64,000 nt of DNA from Planotetraspora phitsanulokensis (GTDB taxonomy: Bacteria > Actinomycetota > Actinomycetes > Streptosporangiales > Streptosporangiaceae). The position numbers were made by a program, and so were the translations under genes. This document shows positions 1-8,287 of the stretch, piece by piece (within the stretch, counting starts at the first letter, position 1; each line of letters begins with the position of its first letter). Below the pieces are notes generated by a model. It saw nothing but the letters and a program-made list of their open reading frames with translations. It had not been told where the DNA came from and did no database searches. Location: NCBI RefSeq assembly GCF_016863295.1, contig NZ_BOOP01000001.1:248001-312000 (forward strand), given 5' to 3'.

Positions 1-63
1 GGGGGAGTCGTCCGTAGGCATCTGGATACGGCGTCGGAACACGCCGCCCAGCCTACCGGGAGT

Positions 64-89
64 GCAACTTAGTGACGCCCTCGCGCGTT
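64..89 (+). promoter_or_regulatory. possible ECF-sigma promoter of the psp operon
   Basis: GCAACTT at 64-70 and CGCGTT at 84-89 keep the AAC / CGT elements about 17 nt apart, the usual geometry of promoters read by extracytoplasmic-function sigma factors such as SigE. The site is about 100 bp upstream of the pspA start, and psp genes are commonly under envelope-stress sigma control. This is visual matching only; a second GGAAC lies at 46-50 and could serve instead. Confidence 0.3.
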
Positions 90-187
90 ATGCGTAGGGT
101 GAACCCAGGCGGTTGAACCGCTTATCGGATGGCTGGAACGGCTGGGGTCACCCACGCACAACCTTGAGAAGGGGACGGCCGACGCGC

Positions 188-985
188 ATGAGCGTGATGA
201 AGAGACTTTCCATGATCTTCAAGTCCAAGGCCAACAAGGCTTTGGACAAGATGGAAGATCCTCGGGAAACCCTTGACTATTCCTACCAGCGGCAGCTGGA
301 GTTGCTCCAGAAGGTGCGCCGGGGCGTGGCGGACGTGGCCACCAGCCGCAAGCGGGTGGAGCTGCAGATCAACCAGCTTGAGGGTCAGGCCTCCAAGCTG
401 GAGAACCAGGGCCGGCAGGCCCTGTCGGCCGGTCGCGAGGACCTGGCGCGCGAGGCGCTCAGCCGCCGCAACGGCGTGAACACGCAGATCGCCGATCTTC
501 GCATCCAGTACGGCAACCTCCAGGGCGAGGAGGAGAAGCTCACCCTCGCCAGCCAGCGGCTGCAGACCAAGGTGGACTCCTTCCGCACGAAGAAGGAGAC
601 CATCAAGGCCACCTACACGGCCGCCGAGGCGCAGACGCGGATCAACGAGGCGTTCTCCGGCATCTCCGAGGAGATGGGCGACGTCGGCCTGGCGATCCAG
701 CGCGCCGAGGACAAGACGGCCCAGATGCAGGCGCGCGCGGGCGCGATCGATGAGCTGCTCGCCAGCGGCGCCCTCGACGACTTCACCGGCCAGCGCGACG
801 ACATCCAGGCCGAGCTCGACCGTATGGGCGGCGGCTCGGACGTGGAGCTCGAGATCGCCAAGATGAAGGCCGAGCTGGGCCAGGGCCCGGCGCCGAAGAG
901 CGCCATCGAGGCGGGCCAGCCCGGCCAGACCGGGCAGCCGGCGCAGCAGCCCACCCAGCAGTACCGCCAGGGGGAGGGACTGTGA
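188..985 (+). CDS. pspA: PspA/IM30 (Vipp1) family envelope-stress protein
   Basis: 265-aa phage-shock protein A homologue, a peripheral inner-membrane protein that forms large oligomers and protects the membrane under stress. The N-terminus (MSVMKRLSMIFKSKANKALD) is the typical amphipathic membrane-binding helix, followed by DPRETLDYSYQRQ and about 180 residues of charged coiled coil. The tail after residue 235 is Gln/Gly/Pro-rich and probably disordered. The ATG at 188 is chosen over an in-frame ATG at 113 because homologues begin here and GAAGGGGAC lies upstream. First gene of a four-gene operon; its stop overlaps the next start as GTGA. Confidence 0.95.
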   Translation: MSVMKRLSMIFKSKANKALDKMEDPRETLDYSYQRQLELLQKVRRGVADVATSRKRVELQINQLEGQASKLENQGRQALSAGREDLAREALSRRNGVNTQIADLRIQYGNLQGEEEKLTLASQRLQTKVDSFRTKKETIKATYTAAEAQTRINEAFSGISEEMGDVGLAIQRAEDKTAQMQARAGAIDELLASGALDDFTGQRDDIQAELDRMGGGSDVELEIAKMKAELGQGPAPKSAIEAGQPGQTGQPAQQPTQQYRQGEGL

Positions 986-1260
986 TCGTTCGCATCATGG
1001 GTGAGGGGCAGGTCGAGATCGGCGCGGCCGACATCGACGTCCTGAACACCCTGGACGTGGAGCTCGAGGCGGCCATCGAGTCCGATGACGAGGACGTCTT
1101 CCGCACCAAGCTGCACGCGCTGCTGGAGAAGGTCCGCCAGGTGGGCAAGGCCCTTCCCGACGACTCGCTCGAGCCGTCGGAGCTGATCCTTCCTCCCGCC
1201 GACGCTTCGATCGAGGAGGTGCGGGAGATGCTCGGGGACACCGGGCTCATCCCTGGCTGA
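982..1260 (+). CDS. pspAA: PspA-associated protein PspAA
   Basis: 92-aa acidic protein of the PspAA family, a small alpha/beta domain known almost only as a genomic partner of PspA in actinobacteria and archaea; it is thought to act with PspA in envelope stress, but its biochemistry is poorly known. The GTG start overlaps the pspA stop by 4 nt (GTGA), and its own stop overlaps the htpX start (TGATG), so translation is coupled along the operon. No signal peptide or membrane segment. Confidence 0.88.
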   Translation: MIVRIMGEGQVEIGAADIDVLNTLDVELEAAIESDDEDVFRTKLHALLEKVRQVGKALPDDSLEPSELILPPADASIEEVREMLGDTGLIPG

Positions 1261-2153
1261 TGGCTCGCACCAGATTCGCGCCCGATCGCGGTCTGTCCGT
1301 GCGGATGACCGTGACGATGTTCCTGCTCGGCCTGCTCTACGTGATCTTCATGGCCGTCTTGATCTCGCTGGGTGTGCAGGCCGTCGCGGTCCTGGTGATC
1401 GCCGCGGGCCTCCTGCTCGTGCAGTACTTCTTCTCGGACAAGATCGCGTTGTTCGCGATGCACGGACGGGAGGTCTCCCCGCAGGAGGCGCCCGAGCTCC
1501 ACGGCATCATCGACCGGCTCACGGCGATGGCCGACATGCCGAAGCCCCGGGTGGCGATCGCCGACTCGGACATGCCCAACGCCTTCGCCACCGGGCGGAA
1601 CCAGAAGAACGCGGTCGTCTGCGTGACCACGGGGATCCTGCGCCGGCTGGACGCCAACGAGCTCGAGGGCGTCCTCGCCCACGAGATGTCCCACGTCGCC
1701 CACCGGGACGTCGCGGTGATGACGATCGCCTCGTTCCTCGGGATCGTCGCCGGGCTCATGACGCGGTTCGCGCTCCTCACCGGCCTCGGGGGTCGCCGGG
1801 ACAGCAACAACGGGCCGCCCATCGGCCTGATCATCCTGCTCGTTTCCGGGCTCGTCTACGCCGTGAGCTTCCTGCTGACGCGGGCCCTGTCCCGGTACCG
1901 CGAGCTCGCCGCCGACCGGGCGGGGGCCTACCTCACGCAGCGGCCGTCGGCACTCGCGAGCGCCCTGGTGAAGGTCAGCGGGGAGATCGCCCGCATCCCC
2001 ACGCGGGACCTGCGCGAGGCCCAGCCTTTCAACGCGTTCTACTTCACCCCCGCGCTGTCCGGCCAGAGCGTCGCCGCACTGTTCTCCACCCATCCGCCGC
2101 TGGAGCGACGGCTGGACCAGCTGGCGCAGATCTCCGCCGCTCTGGGCCGCTGA
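1260..2153 (+). CDS. htpX: M48B-type zinc metalloprotease, HtpX family
   Basis: 297-aa integral-membrane protease that degrades damaged membrane proteins. Two hydrophobic segments (about residues 15-35 and 38-58) precede the catalytic motif HEMSH at 141-145; the third zinc ligand is probably Glu215 in SRYRELAADRAGA. Another hydrophobic pair lies at about 152-175 and 188-207. Lies between pspAA and pspAB with TGATG overlaps on both sides, which makes a quality-control role in PspA-dependent membrane stress likely. Length is usual for the family. Confidence 0.93.
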   Translation: MARTRFAPDRGLSVRMTVTMFLLGLLYVIFMAVLISLGVQAVAVLVIAAGLLLVQYFFSDKIALFAMHGREVSPQEAPELHGIIDRLTAMADMPKPRVAIADSDMPNAFATGRNQKNAVVCVTTGILRRLDANELEGVLAHEMSHVAHRDVAVMTIASFLGIVAGLMTRFALLTGLGGRRDSNNGPPIGLIILLVSGLVYAVSFLLTRALSRYRELAADRAGAYLTQRPSALASALVKVSGEIARIPTRDLREAQPFNAFYFTPALSGQSVAALFSTHPPLERRLDQLAQISAALGR

Positions 2154-2701
2154 TGGGCTGGCTCGACACGCTGCTCGGACGTTCCAAGCCCGCCCAGCCG
2201 GATCTCGACGCCCTGTTCGCGCTGCCGTCGGCGGCCGTGTCACTGCAGGCCGCCATGGGCTTCACGCCCACAGGCGCCGGCTCCGTGGCGTTCCGGGCCG
2301 CGGAGGGCGGCGCGTTCGCGCAGGTGGAGAAGGACGTCGAGGCCCTGCTGGGCAAGGTCGAGGTGTCCCAGGACTCCTACGGCTACACCTGGCTCCTGGT
2401 GCGCAACCCCGACGTGCCCGCCCTCGTCACCGACCTGCACGGCGTCAACTCGTCGCTGGAGGCCGCGGGCTTCGGGCCGTCGCTCCTGTGCTCGATCGTG
2501 ACGTTCTCCGACCCGTCGGGCCGCACGCTCGCGATCGTGTACCTCTACAAGCAGGGCACGTTCTACCCCTTCGCCCCCACGCGGGGCACACAGCGCGACA
2601 ACGCCCTGGAACTGCAGGTTCGCGGGGTCCTGGCAGGCGAGCTCAAGATCGAGTCCGACCTGTCCCGCTGGTTCCCCGTCTGGGGCGCCCCGGGCCTGTG
2701 A
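2153..2701 (+). CDS. pspAB: PspA-associated protein PspAB
   Basis: 182-aa soluble protein beginning MGWLDTLLGRSKPAQPDLD and matching the PspAB family, which accompanies PspA, PspAA and HtpX in actinobacterial operons. Function unknown; the context implies a role in envelope-stress response. No catalytic motif or membrane segment recognised. Starts inside the htpX stop codon (TGATG) and is the last gene of the operon, followed by a hairpin shared with the convergent nadA. Confidence 0.85.
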   Translation: MGWLDTLLGRSKPAQPDLDALFALPSAAVSLQAAMGFTPTGAGSVAFRAAEGGAFAQVEKDVEALLGKVEVSQDSYGYTWLLVRNPDVPALVTDLHGVNSSLEAAGFGPSLLCSIVTFSDPSGRTLAIVYLYKQGTFYPFAPTRGTQRDNALELQVRGVLAGELKIESDLSRWFPVWGAPGL

Positions 2702-2708
2702 GCCGCCC

Positions 2709-2733
2709 CGCCGTACGGAGGTCCCGTACGGCG
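2709..2733. terminator. hairpin between convergent pspAB and nadA
   Basis: Perfect 10-bp inverted repeat CGCCGTACGG / CCGTACGGCG with a 5-nt loop (AGGTC), placed 8 bp after the pspAB stop and 15 bp after the nadA stop. No clear U-tract; the position suggests a bidirectional terminator. Confidence 0.55.
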
Positions 2734-2747
2734 AGGCGTGCCGCTCG

Positions 2748-3902
2748 CTACGGAAGGGCGAGCATCCGGTCGAGCGCCACCTTCGCCCAATGTGTGGTGT
2801 CGGGATCGACGGTGATCTGGTTGACGACCTCACCGGCGGCCAGCGACTCGAGCGCCCAGACCAGGTGAGGCAGGTCGATCCGGTTCATGGTCGAGCAGTA
2901 GCACACGGTCCGGTCGAGGAAGGTGACCGTCTTGTCCGGGAACATCTGGCCGAGGCGCTTGACCAGGTTCAGCTCGGTGCCCACGGCCCACGCGGACCCG
3001 GCGGGGGCCTCCTGCAGGGTCCGGATGATGTACTCGGTCGAGCCCACGTAGTCGGCCTTCGTCACGACCTCGTGGCGGCATTCGGGATGCACGAGGACGT
3101 TGACGCCAGGAATGCGGCCGCGCACCTCGTCGACGCAGTCGGCCGTGAACCTGCCGTGGACCGAGCAGTGTCCCTTCCACAGGATCATCTTGGCGTTCTC
3201 GAGCTGTTCCCGGGTGAGCCCGCCGTTCGGCCGGTGCGGGTTGTAGACCACACAGTCGTCCAGGGACAGCCCCATCTCCAGCACCGCGGTGTTGCGCCCG
3301 AGATGCTGGTCGGGCAGGAACAGGACCTTCTCGCCCTGCTCGAAGGCCCATTCCAGCGCCCGCCTGGCGTTGGAGGAGGTGCACACGGCACCCCCGTGGC
3401 GCCCGCAGAAGGCCTTGATGTCCGCGCTGGAGTTCATGTAGGTGATCGGGACCACCCGCTCGGCGATCCCGGCGTCCTCCAGCGCGTCCCAGCAGTCCTC
3501 GACCTGGGTGAAGGTCGCCATGTCGGCCATCGAACAGCCGGCGGCCAGGTCGGGGAGGACGACCTTCTGGTCGTCTCCGGTCAGGATGTCGGCCGACTCG
3601 GCCATGAAGTGCACGCCGCAGAACACGATGTACTCGGCGCCGGGCCGCGCCGCGGCGTCACGGGCCAGTTTGAAGGAGTCTCCGGTCACGTCCGCGAACT
3701 GGATGACCTCGTCGCGCTGGTAGTGGTGCCCCAGCACGAACACGCGGTCGCCGAGCCGTTCCCTGGCCGCGCGGGCACGCTCGACCAGAGCCGGGTCGGA
3801 GGCGGGCGGGAGATCTCCCGGGCAGTCCACGCCACGCTCGCTGTGCGGGTCGGTGCCCTGGCCCAGGACGAACAGCGGAAGTCCGGTCTCAGCGATCGTC
3901 AC
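2748..3902 (-). CDS. nadA: quinolinate synthase NadA
   Basis: 384-aa [4Fe-4S] enzyme condensing iminoaspartate with dihydroxyacetone phosphate to quinolinate in de novo NAD synthesis. Recognisable family sequences: VLGHHYQRDEV near residue 60, FCGVHFMAES (Cys about 95), KGHCSVHGRF and CYCSTMNRID, which supply the three cluster cysteines. The GTG at 3902 is preferred over in-frame upstream codons because GAAGGGGGTG lies about 7 nt before it and homologues start near here. The usual nadB and nadC partners are not in the window. The next gene on the other strand, erpA, carries Fe-S clusters, a plausible functional neighbour. Confidence 0.95.
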   Translation of the reverse strand: MTIAETGLPLFVLGQGTDPHSERGVDCPGDLPPASDPALVERARAARERLGDRVFVLGHHYQRDEVIQFADVTGDSFKLARDAAARPGAEYIVFCGVHFMAESADILTGDDQKVVLPDLAAGCSMADMATFTQVEDCWDALEDAGIAERVVPITYMNSSADIKAFCGRHGGAVCTSSNARRALEWAFEQGEKVLFLPDQHLGRNTAVLEMGLSLDDCVVYNPHRPNGGLTREQLENAKMILWKGHCSVHGRFTADCVDEVRGRIPGVNVLVHPECRHEVVTKADYVGSTEYIIRTLQEAPAGSAWAVGTELNLVKRLGQMFPDKTVTFLDRTVCYCSTMNRIDLPHLVWALESLAAGEVVNQITVDPDTTHWAKVALDRMLALP

Positions 3903-4133
3903 GGACAACACCCCCTTCGGGGACTTATCGTCGAACTGACGACTAAGCATTGCACACGCGTCCGGCAGCCCCCGCCCGGGGTGGTGGAAAGGGGGCGGAC
4001 GGGGGCCTCCGGGAACTCGGGGGCGCGGGCAGGAATGTGTATCGATCGGCGGGTGTTGGTAGCGTCTAAGTAGGACGTCGGAATCAATCGACCGCTCCGG
4101 GTGGGCGGTTGGCGCAGACGCGGGAGTCAGCAC

Positions 4134-4487
4134 ATGACGATTGAGAGCAGCGAGACGACGCAGCAGGGCCTCCTCCTGACTGACGCGGCCGCCGCCAAGG
4201 TCAAGAGCCTGCTGGAGCAGCAGGGCGAAGAGGGGCTGCAGCTGCGCGTCGCGGTCCAGCCGGGCGGCTGTTCCGGCCTTCGCTACCAGCTCTTCTTCGA
4301 CGACCGCTCCATGGATGGAGACGTCGTCTCGGACTTCGGCGGCGTGGGCGTCGTCACCGACCGCATGAGCGCGCCGTACCTCGTCGGCGCGACGGTGGAC
4401 TTCGTCGACACGATCGAGAAGCAGGGCTTCACGATCGACAACCCCAACGCGACGGGCTCCTGCGCCTGCGGCGACTCGTTCAGCTAA
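4134..4487 (+). CDS. erpA: iron-sulfur cluster insertion protein ErpA/HesB family
   Basis: 117-aa A-type carrier that delivers Fe-S clusters to apo-proteins. The three conserved cysteines are visible in PGGCSGLRY and GSCACGDSF at the C-terminus. The ATG at 4134 is chosen over an in-frame ATG 11 codons upstream because homologues begin MT-x-E and CGGGAG precedes it. Equivalent to Rv2204c of M. tuberculosis, also near adoK and the cytochrome genes. Divergent from nadA, itself an Fe-S enzyme. Confidence 0.93.
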   Translation: MTIESSETTQQGLLLTDAAAAKVKSLLEQQGEEGLQLRVAVQPGGCSGLRYQLFFDDRSMDGDVVSDFGGVGVVTDRMSAPYLVGATVDFVDTIEKQGFTIDNPNATGSCACGDSFS

Positions 4488-4562
4488 GCGCACCGCCTGG
4501 ACGACCAGACGACTTACAGGGGCGACAGGGGCTCGGCAGAGCACACCTGAACCCGTGTGACC

Positions 4563-4590
4563 GGCCTCGTACGGATTCCCGTACGGGGCC
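4563..4590. terminator. hairpin downstream of erpA
   Basis: Inverted repeat GGCCTCGTACGG / CCGTACGGGGCC (12 pairs including one G-U) with loop ATTC, between erpA and adoK. No U-tract, as is common for actinobacterial terminators. Confidence 0.5.
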
Positions 4591-4674
4591 GTCGTCGTGT
4601 CGACAGGGTACGCTCGACAGGTTCGGCAAGATTGCCACCTATCCCCAGATGCTGACAACGAGGAGAACGACCCC

Positions 4675-5661
4675 GTGCGCATCGCCATAACCGGCTCGAT
4701 CGCTACCGACCATCTGATGACTTTCCCCGGTCGTTTCGGCGACCAGCTCATCGCAGAGCAGCTCGACCGGGTTTCGCTGTCGTTCCTCGTGGACGAGTTG
4801 CAGATCCGACGAGGCGGTTGCGCCGCCAACATCTCTTTCGGGATGGGCTGCCTCGGCCTGACGCCCGTCCTCGTGGGCGCCGTGGGCACCGACTTCGCCG
4901 ACTACCGGTCATGGCTCGAGCGGCACGGCGTCGACTGTGATTCCGTGCACATCTCAGAGGTGCACCACACGGCCCGGTTCCTTTGCACCACCGACGAGGA
5001 CCACAACCAGATCGCGTCGTTCTACACCGGCGCGATGGCCGAGGCCCGGGAGATCGAGCTCGGCCCGATCGCCGAGCGCGTCGGCGAGCTCGACCTGGTC
5101 CTGGTGGGCCCCAACGACCCCGACGCCATGCTCCGGCACACCGACGAGGCGCGCACCCGAGGGATCGCCTTCGCGGCCGACCCGTCGCAACAGCTCGCGC
5201 GGATGCCCGGTGAGGAGATCCGCCGGCTGGTCGACGGCGCGGCCTATCTGTTCAGCAACGACTACGAGCTCGGGCTGATCATCCAGAAGACCGGCTGGTC
5301 GAACGAGGAGATCCTCGACCGGGTCGGCGTCCGCGTCACCACCCTCGGCCCCAAGGGCGTCAGGATCGACCGCAAGGGCGAGCCGTCCCTGCACATCTCA
5401 CCGGCCCCCGAGCTGGGCAAGGCCGACCCCACGGGCGTCGGCGACGCGTTCCGCGCGGGATTCCTGTCCGCGCTCGCCTGGGGGCTGTCGCTGGAGCGCT
5501 GCGGCCAGGTCGGCAACCTGACGGCCACCCACGTCCTCGAGCGGGTCGGCGGCCAGGAGTACGAGCTCGGCCAGAAGGTCTTCGTCGAGCGCTTCGCGGC
5601 CGCGTACGGCCAGGCCGCGGCGGACGAGGTCGCCGCCCACGCCCGCTGCCACTACGCCTGA
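4675..5661 (+). CDS. adoK: adenosine kinase, PfkB family
   Basis: 328-aa ribokinase-family enzyme closely resembling mycobacterial AdoK (Rv2202c), which phosphorylates adenosine to AMP in purine salvage. Family features: N-terminal TGSIATDHLMTFPGRF, RRGGCAANIS near residue 47, and the PfkB signature DPTGVGDAFRAGF with catalytic base Asp257. The GTG at 4675 follows a good ribosome site (GGAGAA) and fits the mycobacterial N-terminus; an in-frame ATG 26 codons upstream has none. Bacterial adenosine kinases of this ribokinase-like type are mostly actinobacterial. Confidence 0.9.
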   Translation: MRIAITGSIATDHLMTFPGRFGDQLIAEQLDRVSLSFLVDELQIRRGGCAANISFGMGCLGLTPVLVGAVGTDFADYRSWLERHGVDCDSVHISEVHHTARFLCTTDEDHNQIASFYTGAMAEAREIELGPIAERVGELDLVLVGPNDPDAMLRHTDEARTRGIAFAADPSQQLARMPGEEIRRLVDGAAYLFSNDYELGLIIQKTGWSNEEILDRVGVRVTTLGPKGVRIDRKGEPSLHISPAPELGKADPTGVGDAFRAGFLSALAWGLSLERCGQVGNLTATHVLERVGGQEYELGQKVFVERFAAAYGQAAADEVAAHARCHYA

Positions 5662-5812
5662 CACCCACAGCCGACCTGCAGTCGGAGGAACGCCGGTCGG
5701 GGCGTGCTGCCCGCATCCTGGGAGCCGCTCTCGATCGGCTGCTCCGGCATGCCCGGCCCGGGCACAGTCGCGCCCGATCGGCCCCTCCGGCGTGCCCGGC
5801 GACGGGCCGGGG

Positions 5813-6136
5813 TCAGTAGTTGCGGCGGACGTGGATCGACCAGCCGCCCCGCGGCAGGTCATAGGTGGCCACGTGCGCGTGCGACTTGAGACGGCACCAG
5901 GCGGGGATGTCGGTGAACGCGGCGGGATCGTCGGCGTGCACGGCGACCACCCCGCCGAGCGGCACGACGTTGATCTGCTCGGCGAGCATGATGATCGGGA
6001 TGGGGCACTTGCGGCCCAGCGCGTCGATCATCAGGTCCGACGGGGGCTCCGTCTGCGTCTGACGCGTCTCCGGGGCCTCGGGGGCCTCACGGGTCTCGGC
6101 GGCGGATCCGCCGCCGTTCGACCGCCTGCGCCACAT
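5813..6136 (-). CDS. TusA/SirA-like sulfurtransferase
   Basis: 107-aa protein with a low-complexity N-terminus (about 35 residues rich in Glu, Pro, Thr) followed by a TusA-type domain beginning near MIDALGRKCPIPIIM. The Cys of CPIP is the expected persulfide carrier. Starts inside the stop codon of the upstream cysteine desulfurase gene (TGATG), so the two are translated together and probably pass sulfur from cysteine to TusA and on to an unknown acceptor. Final residues are Trp/Arg-rich. Confidence 0.85.
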   Translation of the reverse strand: MWRRRSNGGGSAAETREAPEAPETRQTQTEPPSDLMIDALGRKCPIPIIMLAEQINVVPLGGVVAVHADDPAAFTDIPAWCRLKSHAHVATYDLPRGGWSIHVRRNY

Positions 6137-7269
6137 CAGTGAACCCCCAAGCTCGCCCGAATCCGCCGCACGATGTCCGGAAGCACGGCGAGAAAGCGAT
6201 CGACGTCGCCCTCGGACACGCCACGGGGCAGCGATACCCGGACGTTCCCGTGTGTAAGCACTCCCATCGCCTCCAGAACATGCGATGGGCGAAGCGTACT
6301 CGCCGTACACGAACTTCCGGACGAGATGGCGAACCCGGCCTTGTCCAGTTCTGTCAGGAGCGCCTCACCCTCCACGTAGAGGCAGGAGAACGTCACGATG
6401 TGCGGCAGCCGGGCCACCGGGTCGCCGATGACCTCCACGTCGGGCACGAGGCGGGGGACCTCGCGGCGGATCCTGTCCACCAGCGCCGACAGGCGGGGGC
6501 CCTCCGCGGCCTCCTCGGCGGCCCTGGCGCGCAGCGCGGCGGCGGCTGCGACGATCGCGGGGACGTTCTCGAACCCGGGCACCCGGCGGCGCTCCCGCTC
6601 GTCCTCCGGGTACGGCGAGCGCCAGCGCGTGCCCTTGCGGACGGCCAGCACCCCGACGCCCGCCGGGCCTCCCCACTTGTGCGCGCTGGCCGTCAGCACC
6701 GACCAGCCGCCGGGGATCGGGAGGCGGCCCGCCGACTGCGCGGCGTCCACCAGGAGCGGCACGTCCGCGGCGGCGCACGCGGCGGCCACCTCCTCGACCG
6801 GCTGGAGGGTGCCCACCTCGTGGTTGGCGGTCTGGAGACAGGCCAGTGCCGTCCCCGGCCGGGAGACGGCCTCGGCGAAGGCGGCGGCGTCCGCGCGCCC
6901 GCTCCGGTCCACGCCGACGGTCTCCACCTCTCCGTCGTCGTGTTCGTGCACCGCGGCGGCGTTGAGCACGCTCGAGTGCTCGACGGCGTTCACCACCAGC
7001 CGCCGCCCCGCCCGGCGGCGTCCCCGCAGGGTTCCGAGGACCCCGAGATGCACGGCCTGCGTCCCCGACGACGTGAAGGAGACCTCGTCGGCCCGCGCCC
7101 CGACGATCTCGGCCACCTCTGCCCGCGCCTGATCCAGTAACATCTGGGCCCGGCGGGCCGTGCCGTACAGGCGGGCGGGGTCCGCCCAGCCGGAGTCCAG
7201 GGCGGTCATCAGCGCCTCACGGGCCGCCGGGTGCAGGGGTTCGGTGGAAGCCGCGTCCAGATAGGCCAC
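6136..7269 (-). CDS. cysteine desulfurase-like class V aminotransferase
   Basis: 377-aa PLP enzyme of the NifS/IscS group that removes sulfur from cysteine. Seen: YLDAASTEPLHP at the start, the PLP lysine in TASAHKWGG (Lys198), the substrate histidine in NAVEHSS and the persulfide cysteine in SSGSSCTAS (about 321). The GTG at 7269 is taken as start because homologues begin just before YLDAA; it has no ribosome site, but TAGTGT about 7 nt upstream would fit a leaderless transcript. An ATG at 7305 is the alternative. Coupled to the TusA-like gene; divergent from ctaC. Confidence 0.88.
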   Translation of the reverse strand: MAYLDAASTEPLHPAAREALMTALDSGWADPARLYGTARRAQMLLDQARAEVAEIVGARADEVSFTSSGTQAVHLGVLGTLRGRRRAGRRLVVNAVEHSSVLNAAAVHEHDDGEVETVGVDRSGRADAAAFAEAVSRPGTALACLQTANHEVGTLQPVEEVAAACAAADVPLLVDAAQSAGRLPIPGGWSVLTASAHKWGGPAGVGVLAVRKGTRWRSPYPEDERERRRVPGFENVPAIVAAAAALRARAAEEAAEGPRLSALVDRIRREVPRLVPDVEVIGDPVARLPHIVTFSCLYVEGEALLTELDKAGFAISSGSSCTASTLRPSHVLEAMGVLTHGNVRVSLPRGVSEGDVDRFLAVLPDIVRRIRASLGVH

Positions 7270-7456
7270 GGTTAGGACACTAACGGGGGCTGCTCGGAGG
7301 GGCATGGCCGGTCCGCGCTAATGTGTCCCCCAGCGTGAAGTGACCAAGTAAAGGGGGGACCGGCGACAGGACAGTGCCGGTCGTCCCGAGAGCGCAAAAT
7401 GTGAAAAACCGCCCAGGAGAAGGACTCTTGGGCTTCATTTGTGGGGTAGGCGATCC

Positions 7457-8287
7457 GTGAGTCCGACCCGCCGTACGACACGGCGACAGTTGGCCCGCCG
7501 CCGGTTGACCGGCGGCGTCGCCGCGGCGCTGCTGCTGGCGACCGCTACTGCGTGCAGCAGCGATGCCGTTGACCAGTGGAGCCGCGGAGGGATGCCGGAA
7601 GGCGTCACCAAGCAGTCGACCATCATCCAGACGCTCTGGAACGGAGCCTGGATCGCGGCACTCGCCACCGGCGTCGTCGTCTGGGCGTTGATCCTGTGGG
7701 CGGCGGCGTTCCATCGTAAGAAGAAGAACTCGGTCGACCAGCTTCCCCCGCAGGTGCGGTACAACCTGCCGATCGAGATCCTCTACACCGTCGTACCGGT
7801 GATCATGGTGGCGGTCTTCTTCTTCTTCACCGCGCGTGACGAGACCGCGATCATGAAGGTCGACGGCGACGCGCCGGTCAAGGTGGCCGTCGAGGGTTAT
7901 CAGTGGAGCTGGCGCTTCACCACAGACTTCCAGGGCCAGAAGGCGGTCACCGCCGGCGTGCCCGTCGACCTGAGCAAGCAGAGCCTGCAGACCCCGCAGG
8001 GTCCCCAGCTCGTGCTGCCGGTCGACACCAAGATCCAGTTCGACCTGCACTCCCCGGACGTCATCCACTCCTTCTGGGTGCCGGCCTTCCTGTTCAAGCA
8101 GGACGTGTTCCCGGGGAACGTGCACAACAAGTTCGAGATCACGACGCTCAACCGGACGGGCGTCTTCTTCGGCCGATGCGCCGAGCTCTGCGGTGTCGAT
8201 CACAGCAGGATGCTGTTCTCCGTGAAGCTCGTGCCGCAGGCCGAATTCGCCCAGTACATCAAGACCCAGGCGGGGAGTGCGCAGTGA
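7457..8287 (+). CDS. ctaC: cytochrome c oxidase subunit II
   Basis: 276-aa subunit of the aa3-type terminal oxidase carrying the CuA centre. An Arg-rich N-terminus and hydrophobic stretch end in a lipobox-like LLATATAC, so the mature protein may be a lipoprotein. Two transmembrane helices follow (about 55-80 and 105-125). The CuA ligands lie in [12 protein letters not shown] near the C-terminus. The GTG at 7457, after GGGGTAGG, is preferred over an in-frame TTG six codons earlier. Its stop overlaps the ctaD start (GTGA). Confidence 0.94.
   Translation: MSPTRRTTRRQLARRRLTGGVAAALLLATATACSSDAVDQWSRGGMPEGVTKQSTIIQTLWNGAWIAALATGVVVWALILWAAAFHRKKKNSVDQLPPQVRYNLPIEILYTVVPVIMVAVFFFFTARDETAIMKVDGDAPVKVAVEGYQWSWRFTTDFQGQKAVTAGVPVDLSKQSLQTPQGPQLVLPVDTKIQFDLHSPDVIHSFWVPAFLFKQDVFPGNVHNKFEITTLNRTGVFFGRCAELCGVDHSRMLFSVKLVPQAEFAQYIKTQAGSAQ

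Noticed and set aside
783-2243. Long minus-strand frame opposite pspA-htpX (486 codons), and similar ones at 8200-9909 (-), 11759-13483 (+) and 30559-32199 (+)
   Set aside because: Arg/Gly/His-rich products without domains, lying antisense to well-identified genes; such open frames are a by-product of high GC at third codon positions.
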